IMG/VR virus record: IMGVR_UViG_3300027621_000467
Coordinates: 1-48,294 of that record
DNA length: 48,294 nucleotides
DNA from: a virus
Direction: 5' to 3' (one strand)
Positions 26,045 to 32,824 of the stretch are shown one piece after another (position 1 is the first letter of the stretch; each line of letters begins with the position of its first letter). Both the position numbers and the translations under genes were made by a program. Below the pieces are notes generated by a model. That model had not been told where the DNA came from and did not search any database. It saw only the letters and a program-made list of their open reading frames with translations.

Positions 26045-26479
26045 TTACGCATTATCTACTGATTCGGCCTGAATCATAGGCCTATTTATGCCCATGTATG
26101 GTATTGCTCGCATGGTATTGTACTCGACGAACTCTTCAGCCTGAGACTGGATATCGTGATACGATTCGTGTCTGTACATTTCCATTACATCCGACCACTC
26201 CTTGTAGTTGGCATTTGCATACAACATGGAGATGCCTGTCCACTTGACCAAGAGAGGATACGAGTACACAACATGGAATGAGCCATCAGCAACGTCACGC
26301 ACCACGTCCTGAATTGCATGGTCAAGCCACACACGTGGCTCAAGCATCACTCCGTTGAACTCACCATCATATCTCACAATCACTTCACCAATGAGTTCGC
26401 TCTGCCATGCATCAGGTATGATTGATTCACGCTTTGGCTTCTTCTCATTGCGTTTACTCGCTTTGTTATTCTTGGCCAT
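26045..26479 (-). CDS. Leftward protein of unknown function
   Basis: 144 residues from the ATG at 26479; a start at 26515 would add 12 residues. The N-terminus is basic (MAKNNKASKRNEKKPKRES). The rest is mixed alpha/beta with many aromatic residues (VVYSYPLLVKWTGISMLYAN, then HESYHDIQSQAEEFVEYNT). Its start codon overlaps the start of the divergent lysozyme-like gene, so both must be driven from inside each other's coding region. No family recognised. Confidence 0.55.
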   Translation of the reverse strand: MAKNNKASKRNEKKPKRESIIPDAWQSELIGEVIVRYDGEFNGVMLEPRVWLDHAIQDVVRDVADGSFHVVYSYPLLVKWTGISMLYANANYKEWSDVMEMYRHESYHDIQSQAEEFVEYNTMRAIPYMGINRPMIQAESVDNA

Positions 26480-26495
26480 GACAGAGATGTGTGCG

Positions 26496-27080
26496 ATGAA
26501 TGATGTCCAGAGCAAGCGAATGTTAATCTACGACGATAGACGTGCCCTCACGTCGGCCCTGTCTCTGATTGAGTCTGGTGATGATGACTTGGCCGTAGGC
26601 GACAGGCGTGACCCTGATGGCCCAGCCCTTGGTAGATTCCAGATACACCAGAGTGCTTGGGCTGACATCACTGCTATGCGTATCAAGGAAGGCCGTGCTG
26701 GCTTCACCTATCACAGTGCATACAACCGTCATGCGGCTGAAGAGTATGCCTACTATCTGTTGAATGCTATCAACGCTGAGTTCATTAAGCATCACAGGCA
26801 TAGCCCACACCCAAGCGTGCTGTATGCGTGCTACTCATTAGGCCCAAGCACCATAGCCAAGATACCACGTATGCGTGGTCTCATGGCATTCCAGATACCA
26901 CATGATGCCATCATGCTCATCCCCGATTGGACCAAGCCCTATTCATTCCTCACATCAGTTGGCTACACATCGTATATGGCCAAGCGTAAGATGGAAGCAG
27001 GTGCACGATACTCCAATTTGTTGTTTGACCACACCAACTCGATTAGGCTCTATGGCCGACCAACCCTCTACAAGCCATGA
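26496..27080 (+). CDS. Lysozyme/lytic transglycosylase-like protein (candidate endolysin)
   Basis: 194 residues from the ATG at 26496; ATGs at 26478 and 26520 are also possible. The first part reads ALSLIESGDDDLAVGD...GPALGRFQIHQSAW, the pattern of goose-type lysozyme and transglycosylase folds with Glu of IESG as the likely catalytic acid. Later HAAEEYAYYLLNAIN and SPHPSVLYACYSLGPS fit the helical lobe. It would cut peptidoglycan, either as the endolysin or as a virion enzyme. No signal peptide is evident in the short form, so release would need the holin. It is 9 kb from the other lysis genes on the circular map and overlaps the next gene by 4 bases. Confidence 0.68.
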   Translation: MNDVQSKRMLIYDDRRALTSALSLIESGDDDLAVGDRRDPDGPALGRFQIHQSAWADITAMRIKEGRAGFTYHSAYNRHAAEEYAYYLLNAINAEFIKHHRHSPHPSVLYACYSLGPSTIAKIPRMRGLMAFQIPHDAIMLIPDWTKPYSFLTSVGYTSYMAKRKMEAGARYSNLLFDHTNSIRLYGRPTLYKP

Positions 27081-27529
27081 GCAATGACAGAGCCAAGTTT
27101 GATATAGACCTCCAGTATGGTCAGGCTGGTGAACGCTGGCTCACGTGGCTAGGAACAGACCAAGCCAAGGTTGAGGTGAAGACAGAGCGTGATACTTGGG
27201 CCACCACAGGTAACGCTTGCTTCGAGTACAAGTGCAGAGGAAAGAAATCAGGCATAGCCATCACAGGCTCAGACTATTGGGTTCATCTATTCAAGTTAGG
27301 TGATGCCACTCACATGGGCTTCATTTGGTCCGTAGCAGACCTCAAGGACTTCCTAAGGCTATGCGTATCATCCAAGGGTTATGCTGGCTCTAGAGTCGTA
27401 CTAGGTGGTGACGATGACCAATCTACAGTCATACTCGTACCGATTACCGAATTGTGGCGTGTATCCACATTTGGATTACCGATGAGCACTAAGCCTAGAC
27501 CAATCACCGAGGACAATCAGGGGAATTGA
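27077..27529 (+). CDS. PD-(D/E)XK nuclease-like protein
   Basis: A protein of 150 residues. YGQAGERWL at 14-22 supplies a helix with Glu19; VEVKTERDTW at 32-41 holds the E-x-K core (E33, K35); TTGNACFEY follows at 43-51, and SGIAITGSDYWV near 58. This order is familiar from small phage nucleases of the PD-(D/E)XK group that look like Holliday-junction or Cas4-type enzymes. The exact substrate is not visible. It overlaps the lysozyme-like gene by ATGA, so the two share a message. Confidence 0.68.
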   Translation: MSNDRAKFDIDLQYGQAGERWLTWLGTDQAKVEVKTERDTWATTGNACFEYKCRGKKSGIAITGSDYWVHLFKLGDATHMGFIWSVADLKDFLRLCVSSKGYAGSRVVLGGDDDQSTVILVPITELWRVSTFGLPMSTKPRPITEDNQGN

Positions 27530-27770
27530 TTGATTAACCTAGGATTAGATGCGTCGCATGGCTGATGGTAATTCCTAAAGAAAGCACTATGTGTCAACCC
27601 CCTAATCGTCTGTCCCCCCTATCTGATACGCTTTTAGGTTAAGATACCTACCTGATACTGACTAGACATAATACCTGTTGTGCGAATCTACCTAGCCTAT
27701 TGGGCCTATCTATTAGGCTGAAGGGGGCGGGGGGGGGTCGAGGAGGAGGATACGTGGAATTCCGAACGCA
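27530..27770. other. Convergent intergenic region with a G tract
   Basis: 241 bases between a rightward and a leftward gene. It contains C-rich blocks (CCCCCTAATC, CCCCCCTATC), an AGCCTA/TAGGCT inverted repeat (27694-27699 and 27714-27719) and, right after it, five G's, a C and nine G's (27723-27737). It may serve as a terminator region or a packaging-related site. No ORF is supported. Confidence 0.45.
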
Positions 27771-28328
27771 TTAGGAGACTTCCCCTTTTTCCTCAAAAAG
27801 GTTCTTCTTCGGGTCCTTAGACCAGTTGAGGAACTCAGTAGTGAACTTAGGCCTTTCCACAACTACCTCTGCGTCAAGGATGACCTCCTTAGCCCTCCTG
27901 AGACTCTCACCCTTCTCTTTCAACAGTTTGTTGATAGTGTCGTGAGTGATGCTAAATCGGTGCTCTACCACGGCTGTCGGTTGGTCCTGTAAAGTCTGAA
28001 TTTTATCGATGGCGATGCCCATGGCGATGGGTATCTGGGAGACGTGCAAGTTCTCAATCTCAGCCACCAACTTATGTGAGGCTAGTTGGACGAAGGTCTT
28101 GAGGTTACGAACTGTAGTCGCTTTGAACTCATCCCTAAGTCCAGTTGACTCTGGCATTTCCCGCTTGATGGCCATGACGTTGTTAGGGGACATCTTGTTG
28201 GCCTTGGCAATTTCGAGGATAGGGGTACCGTCCCTCAGGGACTGCTCGACTGCGTCCTTCCTCTCCTTCGAGATTCTACTGGCATTGTGCTCCGAAGAGG
28301 GGTTGGTGTCCAGACGCTCGTTTTCCAT
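27771..28328 (-). CDS. Helix-turn-helix DNA-binding protein
   Basis: A protein of 185 residues. An HTH-like segment lies at about 33-55 (DGTPILEIAKANKMSPNNVM). The middle is helical (ATTVRNLKTFVQLASHKLVA, then IPIAMGIAIDKIQTLQDQPT), and the C-terminus is charged. It is leftward and divergent from the RusA gene, between two rightward blocks. The HTH plus helical body and the location just upstream of the packaging block would suit a transcription regulator or a small terminase subunit; the sequence does not decide. Confidence is good for a gene and low for the role. Confidence 0.65.
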   Translation of the reverse strand: MENERLDTNPSSEHNASRISKERKDAVEQSLRDGTPILEIAKANKMSPNNVMAIKREMPESTGLRDEFKATTVRNLKTFVQLASHKLVAEIENLHVSQIPIAMGIAIDKIQTLQDQPTAVVEHRFSITHDTINKLLKEKGESLRRAKEVILDAEVVVERPKFTTEFLNWSKDPKKNLFEEKGEVS

Positions 28329-28362
28329 TGACGCAATGTGGGCCTAAGCAAGCATCTGGTCA

Positions 28363-28848
28363 ATGGAGAACCAACCCAACTACTTTGAGCGTAAGTGCAT
28401 GCTTGAAATCACTCCAATCAAGAGTACTCACCAGTCGGCACTCCGAGTCATGCACAGGAAGGGTGGAAAGCCGTTTGTAGGCAAGTATGCCAAGAGTGAC
28501 GTTAAGAAGTGGATTGAGACCTTTACGGTGTTAGCCAAGCAGAAGCGGCCAGATAAGCCTTTTCACGGTCCTCTCGAACTTACGCTGTATTTCGGATTCC
28601 CGCTAATCAAGGCAGACAAGGGCAAGGACACCGCCATGACGACCAAGCCCGATTTCGACAACATGGCCAAGTCTGTCTGTGATGCTCTGACTGAGGCTGG
28701 ATTCTGGCATGACGACTCCCAGATTGTTTTTGGCAAGGTCCTCAAGTTTAGGACCCATAGGCCCTTTGTAGGTTTCTGCGTCAAGACCTGTGATTGGGTC
28801 GATACCGCTTACTGCGACCAAATCAGGGCTTTCCTCTCAGATGCGTGA
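28363..28848 (+). CDS. rusA: RusA-type Holliday junction resolvase
   Basis: 161 residues; an inner ATG at 28399 (MLEITPIK) is an alternative start. KPDFDNMAKSVCDAL at 95-109 followed by GFWHDDSQI at 113-121 is the RusA signature, with acidic residues D97, D99, D107, D117 and D118 around the metal site, and N100 and K103. RusA cuts four-way DNA junctions symmetrically. In phages it clears recombination and replication branches before packaging. It is the first gene of the rightward packaging and structural block and overlaps the next gene by 8 bases. Confidence 0.88.
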   Translation: MENQPNYFERKCMLEITPIKSTHQSALRVMHRKGGKPFVGKYAKSDVKKWIETFTVLAKQKRPDKPFHGPLELTLYFGFPLIKADKGKDTAMTTKPDFDNMAKSVCDALTEAGFWHDDSQIVFGKVLKFRTHRPFVGFCVKTCDWVDTAYCDQIRAFLSDA

Positions 28849-29290
28849 ATCACTCGTCGTAGCCACCTATGGCATCCCTAAGGCAGAACTCCAAGAATTC
28901 AGACGAACCCTCGAAGAGGGCAAGATGTGGGTTCGGGAGCGTTCGGGGGACAAGCCAGCCACCCTGTGTCCTGTCACTTTCACAGAGGAAGGCCTTAAGA
29001 CTGTTCTGGTCCGCTTTGGCGTCAATCAGTCCAAGCCAGCCGAAATCAGCCCTGATGCACTTTCCGCCAAGGTGGTCCGATGCGACTTTCCCAACCGACG
29101 TATCATGTCGGTCATTATTGAAGGGTCTGACAAACCAGTGACTGTTCAGACCTTTAATGCTGGCCTGTTCTACCACGGAGCCATCGTCACCCTCACACGT
29201 AGGGGGAATTCACTTATCTGCTTGCAGAAGCCAATAAGTAAGGAGAAACTCTTTACGAACTCCAATCGAACCAAACCCGCCGACAAATAA
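28841..29290 (+). CDS. Protein of unknown function after RusA
   Basis: 149 residues from the ATG at 28841, which overlaps the RusA stop; a frame extension to 28790 lies inside rusA and is not supported. The N-terminal half is helical (KAELQEFRRTLEEGKMWVRE). The C-terminal half is beta-rich (MSVIIEGSDKPVTVQTF, GAIVTLTRRGNSLICLQK) and the tail is basic. No family recognised. Translation is probably coupled to rusA. Confidence 0.6.
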   Translation: MRESLVVATYGIPKAELQEFRRTLEEGKMWVRERSGDKPATLCPVTFTEEGLKTVLVRFGVNQSKPAEISPDALSAKVVRCDFPNRRIMSVIIEGSDKPVTVQTFNAGLFYHGAIVTLTRRGNSLICLQKPISKEKLFTNSNRTKPADK

Positions 29291-29296
29291 AAAGAC

Positions 29297-29878
29297 ATGG
29301 CTATGATGAAGCAAATTATGAACGTCGGCCGCAAGGCTCGTACGGCTTACATGAAGACGAATCGTCCAAAGACCTCGGCCCCGAAGCCAATGTCGGATGA
29401 ATGGCGTTCTCGCCATGCCTCAGGCGACCCAGCGGCAAAGACTGAACTCAAGAAGCACCATCAGGATGCATACCAAGCCATGGAAAATCGAAGGAATGCA
29501 TCGTCTTCCCGCCCCGCTGAAAAGAAAAAGCCCCAGACCGTCAACGTGCGTGGCACCAAGATGCAAACTAGGAACTTTGAAAAAAACTTTAAGACAGTTG
29601 CTGGCTATCGAATTGGCGGAACTGACGTATCAAAAAAAGCCCTAAGAACCCAAGGACCTAATTCCGTTCGGGACGCACTCAAGGGCGACCTTAAAGAGGT
29701 TGGTGCATTTAAGAAATTTCCACGTCAGGCTTCCGCCCATGACAGGGCTAATGGCTTCCCATCTGGCATGGGACCAAAGCGAGCCCAGACTGATGCCGCC
29801 CTTGATGGCGTAAAGTCTGGCAGGACTGGCTATTCGCTCTGGACTGCACACAAAGCCTCCCAGAAATCTTGGAAATAA
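29297..29878 (+). CDS. Basic protein of unknown function
   Basis: A protein of 193 residues, strongly basic and of low hydrophobicity, with many Lys, Arg, Ala and Ser (AMENRRNASSSRPAEKKKPQ). It contains no membrane span. It starts 6 bases after the previous stop, after AATAAAAAGAC. A basic, probably extended protein ahead of the terminase could be a DNA-associated virion protein; that is inference. Confidence 0.55.
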   Translation: MAMMKQIMNVGRKARTAYMKTNRPKTSAPKPMSDEWRSRHASGDPAAKTELKKHHQDAYQAMENRRNASSSRPAEKKKPQTVNVRGTKMQTRNFEKNFKTVAGYRIGGTDVSKKALRTQGPNSVRDALKGDLKEVGAFKKFPRQASAHDRANGFPSGMGPKRAQTDAALDGVKSGRTGYSLWTAHKASQKSWK

Positions 29879-29896
29879 TTTTTACCCACAACAAAC

Positions 29897-30424
29897 ATGG
29901 CATACTCAAAGAAAATCCAAGCAATCGTTAACAAGGCCGTTAAGGCCGCTAACTCAAACTCCGCTCGTCGTGCTACACGTGCCGCCACCGCCGCCAAGGC
30001 TTCACAGACTTCCGCCGTTCGCTCAACCGCTGGCCGTACTCGCTCGAACACCCTAAAGGGCGTTGAGAAGAATATGGGCGGGGTCCAAAGGGCTGGCCGT
30101 TCCGTCGATAAGGGCCTCACCTACGCTGGTGCGAAGTTGTCCGAAGGCGGCAAGGCCGTCGGTAGGGTCGCAGGTAAGGCCGCTCTGGGCGAAAGTAAGT
30201 TGATGACAAAAATTGGCAGGGCTATCGGCTCCGACAGCGGTAAGAAGTACGACGCAAAGATGGGCCGAGCCCTTACCTACGGCTCCCTCGCCGCCGTACC
30301 CGCCTCCAAGGTCGTCGCCGAAACTGCTTACGGCTCTCCGAACTCCTCTTGGTCCCTCAAGAAGAAGGAAGGCTCTGGCTCTGGCTGGTCTGCCCCCAAA
30401 AGGCCCTCCCCTTACGGACTTTAA
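29897..30424 (+). CDS. Ala/Lys-rich basic protein, possibly DNA-associated
   Basis: A protein of 175 residues. The first 50 residues are rich in Ala, Arg and Lys (ARRATRAATAAKASQTSAVR), similar in composition to histone-tail or internal phage proteins. A Gly/Ala helical middle and a Ser-Gly-rich tail (KKKEGSGSGWSAPKRPS) follow. It starts after ACCCACAACAAAC, an A/C-rich leader without a Shine-Dalgarno site. No family recognised. Confidence 0.55.
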   Translation: MAYSKKIQAIVNKAVKAANSNSARRATRAATAAKASQTSAVRSTAGRTRSNTLKGVEKNMGGVQRAGRSVDKGLTYAGAKLSEGGKAVGRVAGKAALGESKLMTKIGRAIGSDSGKKYDAKMGRALTYGSLAAVPASKVVAETAYGSPNSSWSLKKKEGSGSGWSAPKRPSPYGL

Positions 30425-30427
30425 TTA

Positions 30428-30988
30428 GTGGCCGAAGACGACGTCATCGTCCCTTCGGAGGGCAATTCGGCCCTAGACCCAACTAAGGCCTCGAATGGCC
30501 TTAAGCCATCGGAGCCACTTAAGCCATCGGAGCCACTTAAGCCATCTTCTACGCCCACCGAAGATAAAAAAGCGGGTCGCCCCATAGGGGGCGACAGTGG
30601 GAAGCAAAAACTTGAAGACTATTGGGCAAATCGTCGTGCAAAGGCGGCAGAGGATTTAGCGAATGGTATAAAGCCAAGGCCTAAGGTTATCTTTAACGAA
30701 GGTGGTGGGGGAGGCGGAGGCGGTGCGGGAGGCGGCGGACGAAGGAGTGGTAAATTCGGAATCACGAACTCAAGTGCTAGAGACTACGGTGCAATGAAAT
30801 TTAAAAGCAAAATATTCGCTGACGCTTGCTCTGGGGCGTACACGTGTATTTTCCCGCTTTCTGGCTACCTACCTCAGGTGTGCGGTCCGTTTAGGCCAAT
30901 CACGGTAGAATCAATCGGCGGATTCCCGCAATCATTGGCACAAGAAGCATCTAACGTCGGCGGTCCAGTAAACTCGGACGAAACCTAA
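30428..30988 (+). CDS. Low-complexity protein before terminase (GTG start)
   Basis: A protein of 186 residues. GTG at 30428 is the likely start, 3 bases after the previous stop, since no ATG precedes the conserved-looking acidic N-terminus. It contains LKPSEP repeated about 2.5 times, encoded by 18-bp tandem repeats (30500-30535), and a glycine run (GGGGGGGGAGGGG) that probably acts as a flexible linker. The last 60 residues look folded (FADACSGAYTCIFPLSGYLP). No family recognised. Confidence 0.55.
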   Translation: MAEDDVIVPSEGNSALDPTKASNGLKPSEPLKPSEPLKPSSTPTEDKKAGRPIGGDSGKQKLEDYWANRRAKAAEDLANGIKPRPKVIFNEGGGGGGGGAGGGGRRSGKFGITNSSARDYGAMKFKSKIFADACSGAYTCIFPLSGYLPQVCGPFRPITVESIGGFPQSLAQEASNVGGPVNSDET

Positions 30989-30990
30989 TC

Positions 30991-32619
30991 ATGGCTTTTG
31001 AACGTGTAACCATTGCTGGCGTTCAGTTGACCAAGCATCCTGTGATTCACCTTCCAACCGAGGATGAGATTCTAGAGATTGCCAAGGAACTAGGTGCGGA
31101 GGCCACAGCCGAAATCCTAAAACGCCGTGAGGAAAAAATTAAGGCCGAAGAGCAAGACCCCTACAGGCACGGCTTTGAGCCTGAATGCTGGTCAGACGCT
31201 GATGAAATTTTGATGTCTGGGAATGAACTCCTAATCATGGGGGGCAACCGTGCTGGAAAGACTGAGTACGCCGCCAAACGAGCAATGCAACTCTTGTGCA
31301 CTAGGCCAGAGAGCAGGGTGTGGTGCCTTCACACGACGTCCCAGACGTCTATCCAGATGCAACAAGCCATCATCTGGAAGTACATGCCACCAGAATTTAA
31401 GAACGCAAAGAAGACCAAAGTGACTAACATCCAGTATTCCCAGAAGAATGGGTTTACTGACGCCACTTTCGTCCTCCCGAACAGGTCTCAAATCTTCTTC
31501 ATGAATTACGGTCAGGAAAAGAAGGTCATTGAAGGTGGAGAGCCAGACCTTATCTGGTGCGACGAACTTGTGCCTTCTGATTGGGTCGAAACTCTGAGGT
31601 ATCGTCTAGCCACCCGAAGCGGAAAGATGATTATCACCTTTACTCCTATCACTGGATTCAGCCCAGTGGTTAAAGACTACGTTGCTGGCTGTAGGATTAA
31701 GAAGACCCTGCCAGCCACACTGCTACCTACGACCCAAAATGTTCCAAGCATCCCGCTTGGTCACATGCCATACACGGCCAAGTGCTCAAAAGGTGCGGCT
31801 GGGGTCATTTGGTTCCACTCCGAACTAAACCTGTATTCGCCATTCGAACAAATCAAGTTGGCACTACGTGGCCGAGGTCCTTACGAAGTCAAAATCCGAG
31901 CATACGGATGGGCCGAGTCTCTTTCTGGCTCGCAGTTCCCAAGGTTCGGCGAACCAAACATTATCCCCCAAGACCAAATCCCAGAAGAAGGTACAAACTA
32001 CCTAGCCGTTGACCCTGCTGGGGCACGAAACTGGTTTATGCTTTGGATGAGGGTCGATGAATACGGAAACAAGTTCGTGTACCGTGAATGGCCAGACATC
32101 AGCATGGGTGAATGGGCTATGGCTGGTGATAAGCACGACGGAAAGGCTGGCCCAGCCCAACGACAAGGTTCTGGCATGGGTCTTGATGAAATTAAGAATC
32201 ACATTTTAACACTTGAGGACGGCGAAGAGATTGCAGACAGGTACATTGACCCTCGTGCTGGCGGAACGACAATTATCCAAAAAGAGGGAGGCACCACCCT
32301 AATTCAACTTCTCGATGAAGGGGACAATCCAATGTTCTTTACCCCATCCGCTGGCCTTAGGCTCGAAGAAGGCGTCTCTATTCTTAACGACTGGTTTTCG
32401 TACGACCCCAACCAGCCAATCAGCGGTGCTAACCAGCCAAAACTTTACATCTCCGAAAATTGCCACAATTTGATTTGGTGCCTTAGGGAATGGACTGGCC
32501 TAGATGCCGAGAAGGGTGCGAGCAAGGACCCTATTGACGCCCTAAGGTATCTTGCAGTCATGGACCCGCTCTATGGTGGCTCTGACTCCTATCGTGCAAT
32601 CGGAGGAGGCTCTTACTAA
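30991..32619 (+). CDS. terL: Terminase large subunit
   Basis: A protein of 542 residues. The ATPase domain has Walker A GGNRAGKT at 84-91, Walker B DLIWCDE at 186-192 and the coupling motif TFTP at 216-219. The C-terminal nuclease domain has acidic residues in LAVDPAG (D341), YIDPRAGG (D420) and the late DPIDALRYL near 516. It pumps and cuts DNA during packaging into proheads. It is followed after one base by a small HTH gene and then the portal gene, the usual packaging order. Confidence 0.95.
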   Translation: MAFERVTIAGVQLTKHPVIHLPTEDEILEIAKELGAEATAEILKRREEKIKAEEQDPYRHGFEPECWSDADEILMSGNELLIMGGNRAGKTEYAAKRAMQLLCTRPESRVWCLHTTSQTSIQMQQAIIWKYMPPEFKNAKKTKVTNIQYSQKNGFTDATFVLPNRSQIFFMNYGQEKKVIEGGEPDLIWCDELVPSDWVETLRYRLATRSGKMIITFTPITGFSPVVKDYVAGCRIKKTLPATLLPTTQNVPSIPLGHMPYTAKCSKGAAGVIWFHSELNLYSPFEQIKLALRGRGPYEVKIRAYGWAESLSGSQFPRFGEPNIIPQDQIPEEGTNYLAVDPAGARNWFMLWMRVDEYGNKFVYREWPDISMGEWAMAGDKHDGKAGPAQRQGSGMGLDEIKNHILTLEDGEEIADRYIDPRAGGTTIIQKEGGTTLIQLLDEGDNPMFFTPSAGLRLEEGVSILNDWFSYDPNQPISGANQPKLYISENCHNLIWCLREWTGLDAEKGASKDPIDALRYLAVMDPLYGGSDSYRAIGGGSY

Positions 32620-32620
32620 C

Positions 32621-32824
32621 ATGGAACTACCCAAAGAAACCCCACCACTTCTTCGTCTGGCTGATGCCGCACGAATCTTTAACATCTCAAAGTCTACCCT
32701 GCTTAGGTTAAGGCGTTCTGGGCTTATCAAGACGTTTAAGACGCTTGGCGGTCAGCACATGCTCTACAGGGATAGCATCAACGACTTTATCACCGAACAC
32801 TCTAATGAAATTCAAAAGCACTAA
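32621..32824 (+). CDS. Small MerR/excisionase-type HTH protein (candidate small terminase)
   Basis: 67 residues from the ATG at 32621; the longer frame lies inside terL. LLRLADAARIFNISKSTLLR is a helix-turn-helix, followed by RSGLIKTFKTLGGQHMLYRD, the wing, and DSINDFITEH. This is the HTH_17/MerR-like fold also found in lambda gpNu1, the small terminase DNA-binding part. Lying between terL and portal, it may give terminase its DNA specificity or regulate late genes. GGAGGAGG lies 12 bases before the start but also encodes the end of TerL. It overlaps the portal gene by 20 bases. Confidence 0.65.
   Translation: MELPKETPPLLRLADAARIFNISKSTLLRLRRSGLIKTFKTLGGQHMLYRDSINDFITEHSNEIQKH

Noticed and set aside
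27640-27690. Possible rightward promoter with TAATAC as -10
   Set aside because: No matching -35 at the right distance, and the region is convergent, so a promoter here is not supported.
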